Of a stretch of 64,000 nt of DNA, positions 24,002 through 34,029 are shown piece after piece. The stretch is from positions 310,001 through 374,000 of the forward strand of contig JABYQR010000002.1 in assembly GCA_022592445.1 (NCBI GenBank), given 5' to 3'. Under the pieces are notes generated by a model. That model saw nothing but the letters and a program-made list of their open reading frames with translations, did no database searches and was not told where the DNA came from. Each line of letters begins with the position of its first letter. Positions within the stretch are counted from its first letter, which is position 1. Source of the stretch: Cytidiella melzeri (Eukaryota; Basidiomycota; Agaricomycetes; Polyporales; Irpicaceae). The translations under genes and the position numbers were made by a program.

Positions 24002-26050
24002 TTAGGCGGACGTAGCACGTTTCGACTTCGAACGAATGGTCTTTCCGTATCTGTAGAACAAGAACGGTATAGGCACCTACACGCAGACCATGTCCAATCA
24101 GCCTTCGTCGTCACAAAACAGACAGTGCGGTATCACGGAGGACTCACCATGGCAAGCGATATGAAGGCCCAAACACTCCCAGCCCAGCCGTTCCCGAGGT
24201 TATGGTACATCGCGGTGATGAACAAGGGCATTGCAGCGCCAGAACCAGAACGCACGACGGTCTTGGCGGCGAGCGCGGAAGCGACGTAGCCAGGGAAAGC
24301 GTCGATGATGTACGCATTGGCGGAGAAGTAGATCGTGACCATTCCAAAGCCGAATGGTATGCCAGAACTGACAGGGCCTACCCAGTTGCCTCCTCCTGGC
24401 ATGACGGCGGGTGGACTTGTCCAGCCGAAGATGAACAGAGCTGTCAAAGAACACATAGTCAGTTGGTTTTGGAGGTTGAGCCGGCGACGAGAAGACATAC
24501 AAATCGGCACCCATATCGAACCGACGAGCATGCCCACGAGACGATCCTCGGGTTCAGCAGCACCGCCATTGGCAGCGGCACGACGCATGTAATCTTTCTG
24601 GAGGAAAGGCATAGCGCACAGAGCAAGGGCGAGACCGATCCAGACGGAAATGAAGGTGAGGCCTGCGAGGCCGTCATTCCACTGATAGTCTCCACCAAAT
24701 ACGACTGGGTAGCTGAAGAAGAAGGCGTACAGAAGACCGTAGATGAGGGCGATATAGAGTGAGAGGAGAAGGAGAATTGGTTCCGTCAATAACATCTCTG
24801 TAGTGGTGGTGATCAGCCACGATTGCCTCTGTGTATACGTGAGAAAAGAACTAACGGAACGGACGGATGAGAGTGTCTGCCATCATCTGGGCGAACGGAA
24901 CCTTGAAGAGCTCTTGCTCGGTACGAATGTTTTCGTCACCGGTCTCCTTCCTGAGTCGAGCAGCTCGCCTCTTGAGGATGACAGGGGCGTATGTCTCAGG
25001 CATAGAAGCCTTCAATATAAACATGACACCAGCGAAGATCATGTTGACCCAGAACATCCATCGCCAACCGACAGTTTCACCGACGAAGCCACCAACAATG
25101 GGCCCAAGCACGGGCCCACCGTACGGAGCGGCGGCAAAGAGGGCAATCGCAAAACCACGTTCTTCGTTGTCCCAGATATCTGAGATCGTACCACCAGCGA
25201 GAGTGAGAGGTGCTGAGGCGAATATACCGCAGAAGAAACGACAGACAAGTAACGTCTGGATATTCTTGGCGACCGCACATGGGATGATGAAGATGACATA
25301 AATGAAACTGGGGATGATCCAAACGATTCTTCGCCCTAGGATCTCGCTCTGCAGATAAAGTATGAGCACCGTGACATCATATTCGAAATGATGGTAAACT
25401 TACAAGGGGAGACCAGAACAGGGGGCCGATACCGAAGCCACAGACCATGAGAGTAACACTCAAGTTCGTCACGACTTCTCCAGCATGTAACTCGGCTTGG
25501 ATATCCTCAAAGTCACCAGTCACCACAGAGGACGCAAACGCAACTTCCACTACGGAGAAAGCGCAGATGAATGTAATCCCTGGGAGCAGGTCGTGTGAGT
25601 CAAAGAATAACAGAGCGGAAGGATTTATGGAGACCTACACCATCGGAACAAATTTGACTTGTTTCTCGGATCCTCAGGATCATCTGGGACGAAAGTAACG
25701 AGCTTGACATCCCTGAGTGCTCTAGCCTTTTCAGAGTCCTCAAGCACATGAGGTGTTCGAGGTGTTGCTTCAGGGTGACGGGAGGGTATAGGACGCAACG
25801 CGGTGTCTGCGCGGATAAAACCAGTTCTCGAGACTACACGATATTCGTCCGTGAAGCCACCTTCTGCTGTGTTTGTGCTCTGAAAGGGGAAGCTCAAATC
25901 TGGAGCATTGGGGTTATGCATAACAGGAGACGTGGGTTCTGGAGCCTCGCCGCCATCGTCGGGCGAGGGGTGATGGCGGGAGTGTTTCTTCTCCTTGTGT
26001 TCGTCACTTCCTAGCATAGTGGATGCCGTGCTGGACATCGGTGTGTCCAT
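24002..26050 (-). CDS. MFS transporter, fungal DHA1 (polyamine/drug) type
   Basis: This is a 12-helix major facilitator of the fungal DHA1 group that includes Tpo and Flr1 exporters, presumably at the plasma membrane. A cytosolic N-terminus of about 130 residues ends in DPEDPRNKSNLFRWW. Helices follow: FICAFSVVEVAFASSVV, motif A as LSEILGRRIVW, CRFFCGIFASAPLTLAGG, AAAPYGGPVLGPIVGGFVG and GWRWMFWVN. The MPETYAPVILKRRA loop marks the centre, and the second half includes EPILLLLSLYIALIYGLLYA and AKTVVRSGSGAAMPLF. ATG 26050 is the start and the stop is at 24002. At the first junction the donor GTAGGT, not the overlapping GTGTAG, keeps frame. Substrate cannot be told from sequence. Confidence 0.87.
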
Positions 26051-27134
26051 TGACAGTGTTTTGAGAAGCGAACGGAGAGGGAGGGAGGAGAGGGGACGAG
26101 GGACAGTTGGTAAACAGGAATGCAGGGCGATTTTGGAGGCTGCTCACATTATTTAAAGTAACATGCAAAGGCGGGACCTTGCGGGAGTTTGTCTAGTGAT
26201 GTCCATGGACTAAGTAACCGTTTTGTGCCCAGTCTCTCCCGGCTCACAGAGCTCAGTGGTCCACGTCCGCGGATCGTGCCGCAGATCTGGATGAGCTAGA
26301 GGCGGATTGGCTCACTTGCCTCGGGGCAACGCGGAGTGCCAAGCGTCGGCCATAAATATCGCCTGTCGGGCTCACCACGGACATAGGGTGTGCTGATGGC
26401 GCTTCGTGTCCGACATGAACACCAATGCGTCGGTCTACAACATTCGGGAGAAATCCGAATCTGGTTTTGAGCTCCCCAAACGCACATAAGGCCTGAAACC
26501 CGGTCAATCAGCCGTAGATACGTTGGATTGTCAAGCCAGGGAACACTCTATACCTCGCAGTGTCTATTACAATAAACCCTTGACAGGGGAGTACAGCTAA
26601 AAAATTGATCGACTTTTTGTCCGAAAAATATCGGCCCGGTCATTCGGCGACTCGGACCCTTCGATCCAAGATCGATAAGCACTACTTAACCACCAGTGCA
26701 AAGTGTCCCGGCCGGGCGTGCCAAAATGGAACAAATTCATCTGAGAGACGATGTCAGCGCATGTATCATCTGTGCGCTCACCTGCGGGAGAGGCGCGAAC
26801 ATTATTTTTTGGTGACCACCTCCTATTACTCAACTGAAAACCCTTCCGCGCACGATTTCCATTACTCACACTAACGCCAGAGCGGAAGCATGTTGTAAGT
26901 TGCTCGTGATGAGAGAAGAGGCGCCTGCTGACCGTAAACACGATGAACGAGCTGAGATAGCGAGACCATATTCGGCAATTGATGAGCATTGTGGCGTGAG
27001 CGCCAGAATTCTATGATGCGCCAGCAAGTCCTACTCGTCCACACACTGGCTGGTGTGTAGGTCGGCTCGGAGTACTTACTAGTATTACTAGTAAGAGATG
27101 ATAAGAGGTGAGAATGGTAATGCTATAGTTAGGC
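26051..27134. other. Spacer upstream of the MFS gene, no gene recognised
   Basis: This holds the MFS promoter side and then about 900 bp with short frames on both strands that match nothing I know. It may include decayed transposon sequence, because the copia element starts at 27140. Confidence 0.4.
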
Positions 27135-27300
27135 ATCTGTGTTGTTTTTGCAGGGTTTTGATGCGCGCACGGGAGGGGACTCGGATTAGAGGAACACAAT
27201 GTTATTTGATAGCTACGAGAATACACGGTTTTCATATTATTTTAGCGCAATATGGATAAGACAAAAAGAGAATGTTGAAACAGGTATTCCGCGCGGAATA

Positions 27301-28149
27301 AGATAGACCCAGTTCACTCCCCGCTGTTGAAATATCCCGCGCCTCCGTTGCGCCCAAAATTTATACTTCCGCCAGGCTATGTTTTCTTTTCTCTCTTCGT
27401 TTCCTCCGTCTGTACAGGTACACGTCCTCTTACATGTTTCGTAGTGTAACGTAGCTGCAGTACTGCTTACCTCGACTGTCTATATTACAAGGATTTTTTA
27501 CGACTCGAGCACCTCAGAGCTTTCTACCTAATCTCTGAGGTGTGAGTACCTTTTTCCCCGGACTCTTATATACACATGTACTTATTCGCTTTACAGTCTG
27601 ACACTCCGTGTCCATTAGGTGAATTACATACAAGAGCTTTCTACCTAATCTCTGAGGTTCTGACACTCCGTGTCCATTAGGTATTTACGCGTGCTCTCCG
27701 ATTGGTCCTACAGAGCCGGCGTTACTTAGCGCCTTGCGCCACGAAGTTCTTGCACGAACTTCTTCACCCGCTACATCACATGGCAAGCGTGACGACGCTT
27801 ACGTCCATTTTTGCAGAGGGCCACAGTCTAGTTCCATCTACTAGCTCATATGTCCATACAAAAAAAAACAAATCCCAAGAGTTGTTGAAAACCATGTACA
27901 CTAGAATTCTTCCGTTACAGATTTTTTAAAACGGTAGACGTGAGGAAGTGGTTTCCAGAATGGCAGCGAAAGATGAGCGCTGGCACAGGTTATTTCAGAA
28001 ATTCAAAATAAACGACTGTTTGCCGATGGAGTGCTGAATGACACAACTTACTAATATTTCTCGATAACTAGCTAAAAGCACCTGCCGAAGCTCCTCCACG
28101 TGATTGTCACACAGTGACAGAAGTAGTGGAGAGTGTACTGGGCCTATTT
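27301..28149. mobile_element. Tc1/mariner-like short insertion, 849 bp
   Basis: This insert splits the copia 3' LTR at a TA, which is present on both sides (27299-27300 and 28150-28151). Its ends are imperfect inverted repeats of about 25 bp: AGATAGACCCAGTTCACTC on the left, and AAATAGGCCCAGTACACTC as the complement of the right. No transposase is visible, so it is probably a non-autonomous derivative. Confidence 0.7.
27515..27682 (+). repeat. Duplicated 27-bp and 24-bp tracts inside the TA insertion
   Basis: CAGAGCTTTCTACCTAATCT and the bases after it occur at 27515-27541 and again at 27633-27659. CTGACACTCCGTGTCCATTA and neighbours occur at 27597-27620 and 27659-27682. The order is A-B-A-B, a local tandem duplication. 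Confidence 0.8.
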
Positions 28150-28224
28150 TAACAGAAGGCGGGCAGCGGGAACAAACAGATACAAACAGATTTGAGGCGG
28201 CAAACCTAAAATAACAACACTCCC

Positions 28225-29782
28225 CCTCAACGAGCAGAGCGTGAGAATAAACATGAGTTGGCTATAAGGTATACTCCGGCGTGACGGTGTGTGCGTGCGA
28301 ACCAATCGTAGCGAGGGGTCCTTAGCGACCATTGAATAAGCTGCCGGCAGAGTTGCCAAATTGGACTGAGCGGCGGGCTTGTCCTTTCCTCACATTCGGG
28401 TCTGATGTTGTAACAGTTAAGGTTACTCACCAGATAAGTGTTAAACTTGAGGGGGAGATAGTGAGATAGAGAGTAGGAGGTGTGGTGAGCGAAGTACTGG
28501 AGAGTACAGAGTAGTCCTTTATCAACAGAGTGGATAAGACTGAGGAGATATGCCCTCAGGAGTGCCTCTATATATACATGAAGGGGAGGTCCCCAGGTAC
28601 TACCCTAAGACCCCTAATACCTACATGAGTAAGCGAAGTAATCTACCTTACTAAGCATGCCCTATGCCCTAGTGGTGCCACTTCAATAATCAACCAATAG
28701 CAATTGTCCCCATGACCTGACCCCATGACCCAGTCCCAAGGCTAGACTTTTCCAGAAGGTTCTAAGAACTATGACATCATCTGATGGAATGTTCTATACT
28801 ATGACATCATAGTTCTAGCATGTTCCACAAGGTTCCAGAGAGTTCTATCATGTGATACACAGATAAGGAAAGGAGCACATCAGCGCATCAGAGACAGGAG
28901 GCGCATCAGCGCATCAATTGATAGACACTGAGAATAAGCACCAGAATAAGTGCCTGATAAGTGCCTAAATAGACGCCGGATAAGCACTGGATAAGCGCCC
29001 GATAAGCACTTAAATATTCCCAATAATACCGTTGCCTGGTAAGGCAAGTCTTGTAGAAACAATTAAAAATCTGTGACAGATGTGACCTTCCTTGCCACAC
29101 TTGTGACAAGTGACTCCAGTGGGGAAACACTGTTTCTTCGGCATAACACAAGTGGCTGCAAAAGCCTGTGCAGTGACGCGTGACTTGCGCCGAGATTCCT
29201 CCTGCACGATACGACCAATAAGACTGGCAGAAGTGAGATCGCCATCAGCAGCAATGACAGAAACAAATGCGTCCCAAGATTCCGGTAATGCCAATAACAT
29301 GCACATCACAAGATTGTTATTGCCCAATGTGGTAGCGGTTCCCCGAACCATGTTGTATTCAATCCAGAGACGCTTAATGTCCCGGATCTTCACTGTGAGA
29401 TCCTCTGTCTCGTCGATACAGTAACCAAAAAGTTTGCGTCGGATAACGACACGGGCAATACTGCCCTGGGTGGCAAAAACGTTGGCCAAGGCATCAAAAG
29501 CCTCCTTCGAAGTTTTGGCGCCCATCACATGCATCATCATATCAGTATTGATGTGGAGACAGATCGTGGTAAGCGCCTTCTGATCTTTGGCTTCCCATTC
29601 GCTAGTATCTCCTTGCCTGGGCTTCTCCACAGTTCCGCTGACATGACCCCATAGATCCAATTCTTGGAGAATGTCACTAAGCAGGATTTGTCATGTAAGG
29701 TAATTTTCCAGTCCAGCCAGAGGGGTGATCCGGTATGCAGATGATGTCGAGGTAGGAACAGGGGTGGAACTTCTTCAGCCAT
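28225..29782 (-). pseudogene. Copia gag (UBN2 type), split by a solo LTR
   Basis: This is the structural Gag protein of a Ty1/copia element. It starts at ATG 29782 (MAEEVPPLF), and has one frameshift near 29690. The core follows (SEWEAKDQKALTTICLHIN, FDALANVFATQ, IKRLWIEYNMVRG, LLALPESWDAFVSV). The CCHC zinc knuckle begins CHKCGKEGHI at about 29100. There a solo LTR (28409-29078) interrupts it, and the rest (RPEC) resumes at 28403. After about 180 bp of unrecognised tail the polypurine tract and 3' LTR follow, so pol was already missing. Confidence 0.82.
28409..29078 (+). mobile_element. Solo LTR inside copia gag, 670 bp
   Basis: It begins TGTAACA, ends TGTGACA, and is flanked by GATGT at 28404-28408 and 29079-29083. 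It belongs to the same family as the LTRs at 34030-35449. A TATA-like tract (CTATATATACATG, near 28567) precedes the R-like region, and degenerate 15-bp tandem units lie near 28930-29015. Confidence 0.88.
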
Positions 29783-29931
29783 AATGAATAAGATCTAAGA
29801 TTGATAATGATGGCCTAAGAGCGTATTGCTGACGTAATGTCGCACGAATAAGAGATGGTTTGGCCTAAGGGCACAATGCCAAGCTAATGTTGCTGCGAGA
29901 TGATAATTGAGAGGGTGTGCGCCTAGAGTGC

Positions 29932-29944
29932 GGGGCCTATAACC
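29932..29944 (-). other. Primer binding site of the copia element
   Basis: On the minus strand GGTTATAGGCCCC directly follows the 5' LTR end (AACAACA). It resembles the complement of the initiator tRNA-Met anticodon arm, which is the half-tRNA primer used by many copia elements. Confidence 0.65.
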
Positions 29945-30580
29945 TGTTGTTTTTGCAGGGTTTTGATGCACGCACGGGAGGGGACTCGGTGAGACACTGA
30001 GTCACGCTTCAAAACTAAGTGCAACCTTAAAGACAACACAACCAACCACGAAGTGGCAATAGAAGTGTAAAGGTGTGGAAGCGCGGAAGTGTTGAAGTGT
30101 GCGAGGTGGTCTTAGAGTCCTAGTTTTACCTGTGCTGTAAAGAGCGACAAGGTTTGTGATATAGGTTTTATGTGCATGGAGCTAGACGGGAAAACTACCA
30201 CGCGTATCGCGGGTAAAAGGGCTAGTCGGCGCGGTGAAAGCAAAAGAGCTTTAGCGGGGCTCAAAGAGAACACGCGGGAGACGTCGCAACTTGTAGTAAA
30301 ACGGCGCGCGGAGAGACACAGATGGTAAAAGCAGGCGCAGTATGAATCTCGAACACAAAACGCGGTCGCTGATGAAGATGAAAGTGGTCGCTGTAAAACG
30401 CGGGCGCAGTGAAAGTGAACGCAGTAAACTCGACGCAGTGAAGGTGAAACGCAGATGCAATAACGCAGTAAAATAACGCAGTTAAGAAGCAAACGCAGTA
30501 TAGCGAAACCAAAAGGAACCGTAAGGGAAAGACAAACTAAGGGAACGCGAGTTGCAGCGTAAGGCTATATGAGGCCGCAG

Positions 30581-31108
30581 TCAATTTGACTCGATAGACT
30601 GTGCGCGGGGGTGGTAGTGTAGAACAACACCTCCCGAGCGGCAATGCGTATTGCAAGCAAATGTGTGGCCAACGACGACGTTGGTAGAGCTTGTAAGATT
30701 GAACTGTACTAGTTTGCACTCGTGGTCCTTGCCTTCAAAGTCTGGTGACAGCCAACAATCTGGATGTGGCGCGCGCGGGCAATCACAGTCGAGCAGGACA
30801 AAAGGTCCTGAGCGCAAGGGAATTGGGTGGTCGCTCTGAGTGTCGCAATAGGAGCAGTTATCAAGCGAGTCCGCAACGGAGGCGACGGACAACGCTGGCA
30901 AGGGTGATTTAGGAGTAGAGCGCTCAGGGGAGACTGTAGGCGCTACTGAGGGTTCTGGTGGCGGCGTGGGCGCAGGGATGATGGGGTAGCGGCGAAGAAC
31001 CTTGCGCGGGTGTGGGCGGTAAGGGCAGCAACCGTCTGGGAAATGGGGAACTGTGGGACAATAACGGCAAACACGAGGCGGGTTGTTGATGGTAGGCGCA
31101 GCGGACAT
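30581..31108 (-). CDS. Unknown Cys/His-rich protein in the CACTA-like element
   Basis: This is an uninterrupted 175-residue frame with an ATG at 31108. A TATA-like tract (TATATAAAAAGG on the minus strand, about 31255-31266) lies about 150 bp upstream. The protein has a Pro/Ser-rich middle flanked by Cys-rich parts (RVCRYCPTVPHFPDGCC, CSYCDTQSDH, LLDCDCPRAPHPDCWL), spacing that could bind zinc. I recognise no family. It may be the only remaining gene of the insert, or a passenger. Confidence 0.4.
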   Translation of the reverse strand: MSAAPTINNPPRVCRYCPTVPHFPDGCCPYRPHPRKVLRRYPIIPAPTPPPEPSVAPTVSPERSTPKSPLPALSVASVADSLDNCSYCDTQSDHPIPLRSGPFVLLDCDCPRAPHPDCWLSPDFEGKDHECKLVQFNLTSSTNVVVGHTFACNTHCRSGGVVLHYHPRAQSIESN

Positions 31109-31902
31109 AAACGTGGAGAAAGACGCAATGAGACAAAACAGGAGAGGCTACAGCTATTGGTGCGAAGAGACTCCCTCAACGTGAGCGCAAAGCGTAAAAT
31201 GAACTCTGAGAGCTGGGGTGGGGATTGATTGATTTTCTACGCAGTACAGGCAACACCTTTTTATATACCCTAAGGACCCTCTCCTGAACCTTTCCTTCTA
31301 TGTCCTAAACCCAAACGCGAGTGCGAGGAAACATGGTGGCAGAACACTTCCGTTTGCAGAGGCAAAATGTTCAGCGAGTCGACGCCCGGCCGGACACAGC
31401 GTTGGTCGACGCGGAGAAGTTGTGCCCTTGCGCTGAAGAGGCGCCAACCGTCGCAAGCAGGTGATGAGGCGCCGTCCAAGAGTTGCACAGCGTGGCATGA
31501 TAGGAGTCTTCCTGAAACAGGGTTCGCAAGTCAATTTTCTTCTATCGTTGGTCGGACCCGCGTCCGAAACACTTGGTGGCTGGTCAGCCCATGCTCCGAT
31601 GCAAAAGGGGCGTGTCTGCGAGTTAGAGTTTGGTGCGAGTTCTTGGCCTCGGATGTTTCCGGCGCGTTGCTGCTCCTTGCCAAGTCCTTGGATCCTCAGC
31701 GAACTCCTCGTGACCTTGGCAAACTCCTTGTGCCCGTGACGCTGGGAAAGTGGAGGGATTTGCCGCTCAGGATGACGCGGGCCGCGCAAATGGTGGGCTG
31801 CTGCCATGTTTTCCACTGATACGCCCGGAAATTGCTGGACGTGCAACAGGCCCAAAGGCGAGCACATTCGCATGGACTAGCAGCAGCCCTTGGGTCTGGC
31901 AA

Positions 31903-32458
31903 GACTTGCATTGCATCGCCTCGCTTTGCTTTGCTTTCCATTGCATCGCTTCATTTCGCCTTGCTTCGCATTGGGTCGCTTTGTTTTCCTTCGCTTTGCG
32001 TCCCCTCGCCTTGCATTCCCTTCGCGTCGCGTCGCGCCGCCTTGCTTTGCCTCGCGTTATCTTGTGCTGCCTCGTGTTGCCTCGCTTCTCCTCCGCTTTG
32101 CTTGGCCTTGCATTGCCTCACTTCGCATTGCCTCACGTTGCCTCGCGTTGCATTCCCTCCACTTCGCTTTGCCTCGCGCCGCCTTGCCTTGCATGATTGC
32201 TTCGCGTTGCGTTATCTCGCGTTGTCTCGCCTTGCCTTGCATGTTGTTTCGCGTCGCGTCGCGCCGCCTTGCTTTGCCTCGCGTTATCTTGTGCTGCCTC
32301 GTGTTGCCTCGCTTCTCCTCCGCTTTGCTTGGCCTCGCTTCGCCTTGCATTGCCTCGCGTCGCGTCGTGCCACCTTGCTTTGCCTTGCGCCGCCTCGCGT
32401 TGCATTCCCTCTGCTTTGGTTTGCATGGCTTCGCATTGCATGGCTTCACTTGCCGCAT
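31903..32458 (+). repeat. Low-complexity TTGCCTCGC-type array
   Basis: About 550 bp consist of degenerate units built from TTGC, CTCGC and TCGC words (for example CTTGCCTTGCATTGCCTCGC). One section near 32030-32100 recurs near 32253-32330. Frames stay open on both strands because of the composition, so I do not call genes here. Confidence 0.85.
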
Positions 32459-32894
32459 ATTGCATCCTTGTAGTCCCTCGCACTCAAGCTCATAGCTGTT
32501 GGAACCCCCCGCCCCCCTTTTTCACTCCCTCGGATTCTGCAGCCTGTTCTCTTTGCAGAGCGGCTAAAGGCAGTGCCCCATCGCTCCTGTAACATGTTTC
32601 GCGTTTGTCCCTCGTTTCATTGTGCAATGCCCCTTTCCTTGCCTTGCTCTCGCATGGCTTCAATTTGCTATAGCCCCTATTGCCTTTTACTTATATACGC
32701 TGTGTCTGTACCTTGCTTAGCTTAGAATACGACACCCCCGCGGCTTTTCCCTCAAAGTTGCCCCTGCCACTTTTCCCTTGCTTCTTGAGCAACTCCGCAG
32801 TGTGTATCTCTCACCCTGCGTCACTTTCTCCTTCATTGCGACCCCCTTTTGTGTTCCTACTGCGCTTATTTCACTGCGTTACTTACTGTGTTGC

Positions 32895-33165
32895 GTTTCT
32901 CCTTCACTGCGACCCCCTTTTACAGCCGCCCCTTCTTCTCTTTCTCAAGGCTACTGAGTCTTACTGTGTTCTCCTTCACTGCGACCCCCTTTTACAGCCG
33001 CCCCTTCTTCTCTTTCTCAAGGCTACTGAGTCTTACTGTGTTCTCCTTCACTGCGACCCCCTTTTACAGCCGCCCCTTCTTTTTCTCAAGGCTACTGAGT
33101 CTTACTGTGTTCTCCTTCACTGCAACCCCCTTTTACAGCCGCCCCTTCTCTTTCTCAAGGCTACT
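32895..33165 (+). repeat. Tandem repeat, four copies of 69-72 bp
   Basis: The anchor CCTTCACTGC appears at 32901, 32973, 33045 and 33114, giving periods of 72, 72 and 69. Each unit has CCCCCTTTTACAGCCGCCCC and a TCTCAAGGCTACTG tract. The unit length is divisible by three, so a frame stays open, but this is probably incidental. Confidence 0.9.
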
Positions 33166-34029
33166 GCAATTTAGACCGTGTTTATTCTGTGTTCCCATTG
33201 CATTTCCTACTGTGTTTGACATGGTGTTTTGCGTTATCCTCTTGCATTGAGCCAGTGCAGTCCTTTCTCTTGCACTTTACCACACCACTTCCTCTCCCTC
33301 CTCTTGTGTTACCACATTCCAATTGCTCTCCTTTGTTCACCACTGCGTTTCCCCTAGCTCTATTGCTTTTACACCACTTTCTTTTGCAACACTTAAGTTC
33401 TATTGCCCCTTTGCATTGCATTGCATTGCCTTGCTTGGCTTTACTTTACATCTTTCTACCCGGAACTTTTCCCAGCTACCCAAACAAACCACAGCGCTTT
33501 TGGCCTGGCACTCTGAGCCCTGCAAATGCATCACCGCTCGCCCGAGTCTAGGTGCAGCCTAGAACTCTTGGACCCACTCGCAACCTACATTCACGCATAC
33601 CCTCAACCCCTCCTTACACATGTAATCGCCTCTCGCGAGGTCAGGTGTGTTTGTGCCCGGTCCCTTTGTGTCCGGGGGGTGTGTTAGTGTCTCACCGCGC
33701 CTAGCCAGTTTCTGGGTGTATCATCGGATTAGAGGAACACAATGTTATTTGATAGCTACGAGAATACACAGTTCTTATATTATTTTAGCAATGCGGATCA
33801 GACAAAAAGAGAATGTTGAAACAGGTATTCTGTGTGGAATAACAGAAGGCGGGCGGCGGGAACAAATGGATACAAACAGATTTGAGGCGGCAAACCTAAA
33901 ATAACAACAATCTGCTTAAGCAGTGATAGGTGCAGACTTGGCACTCTCAAAGAAATATCATGCAAGTGAGCAAAGCTGTACCGCAAACAGGAGGTTGAAA
34001 GAGAGCATGCCGTGCGAGATGCGTGCAGC

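Larger units (their letters stand above)
27140..28219 (-). repeat. 3' LTR of the copia element, interrupted
   Basis: LTR sequence at 27140-27300 continues at 28152-28219. Both parts align with the 5' LTR halves at 29945-29989 and 33728-33909. The polypurine tract GAGGGGGAG (complement of 28220-28229) adjoins its start. Confidence 0.82.
29990..33724. mobile_element. CACTA-like DNA transposon derivative, about 3.7 kb
   Basis: This insert splits the copia 5' LTR; CGG stands at both junctions (29987-29989 and 33725-33727). Near its ends are matching inverted motifs: GGTGAGACACTGA at 29988-30000 and the complement of 33684-33696, GGTGAGACACTAA. An extra 28 bp lie outside the right motif. Short AACGCAGTAAA-type repeats crowd the left side (30400-30510), and their complements (TTTCACTGCGTT type) crowd the right side (32820-33060), as in subterminal regions of CACTA elements. 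No transposase was found. Confidence 0.5.
27140..33909 (-). mobile_element. Copia (Ty1) gag-only retroelement split by three insertions
   Basis: The element lies on the minus strand and is flanked by the 5-bp duplication ATCTG (27135-27139 and 33910-33914). Its LTRs begin TGTTGTT and end AACAACA. The 3' LTR occupies 27140-27300 plus 28152-28219 (229 bp). The 5' LTR occupies 29945-29989 plus 33728-33909 (227 bp). Removing the three inserts leaves about 1.5 kb: LTR, PBS (29932-29944), gag, polypurine tract, LTR. There is no protease, integrase or reverse transcriptase, so the element was non-autonomous. Confidence 0.85.

Noticed and set aside
24202..24762. Long plus-strand open frame opposite the MFS gene
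   Set aside because: It is antisense to well-supported transporter exons and has no motif; it is a shadow of the GC-rich coding strand.
27515..27682. Possible CRISPR-like repeat pattern
   Set aside because: There are only two copies of each tract, in an A-B-A-B duplication inside a transposon. The host is a fungus.
31832..32592. Several long open frames on both strands
   Set aside because: They arise from the low-complexity TTGCCTCGC array and consist of repeated short words without protein character.
32680..33250. Repeat-containing plus-strand frames
   Set aside because: The unit length is 72 bp, so frames stay open by arithmetic. There is no start context, motif or splice evidence.
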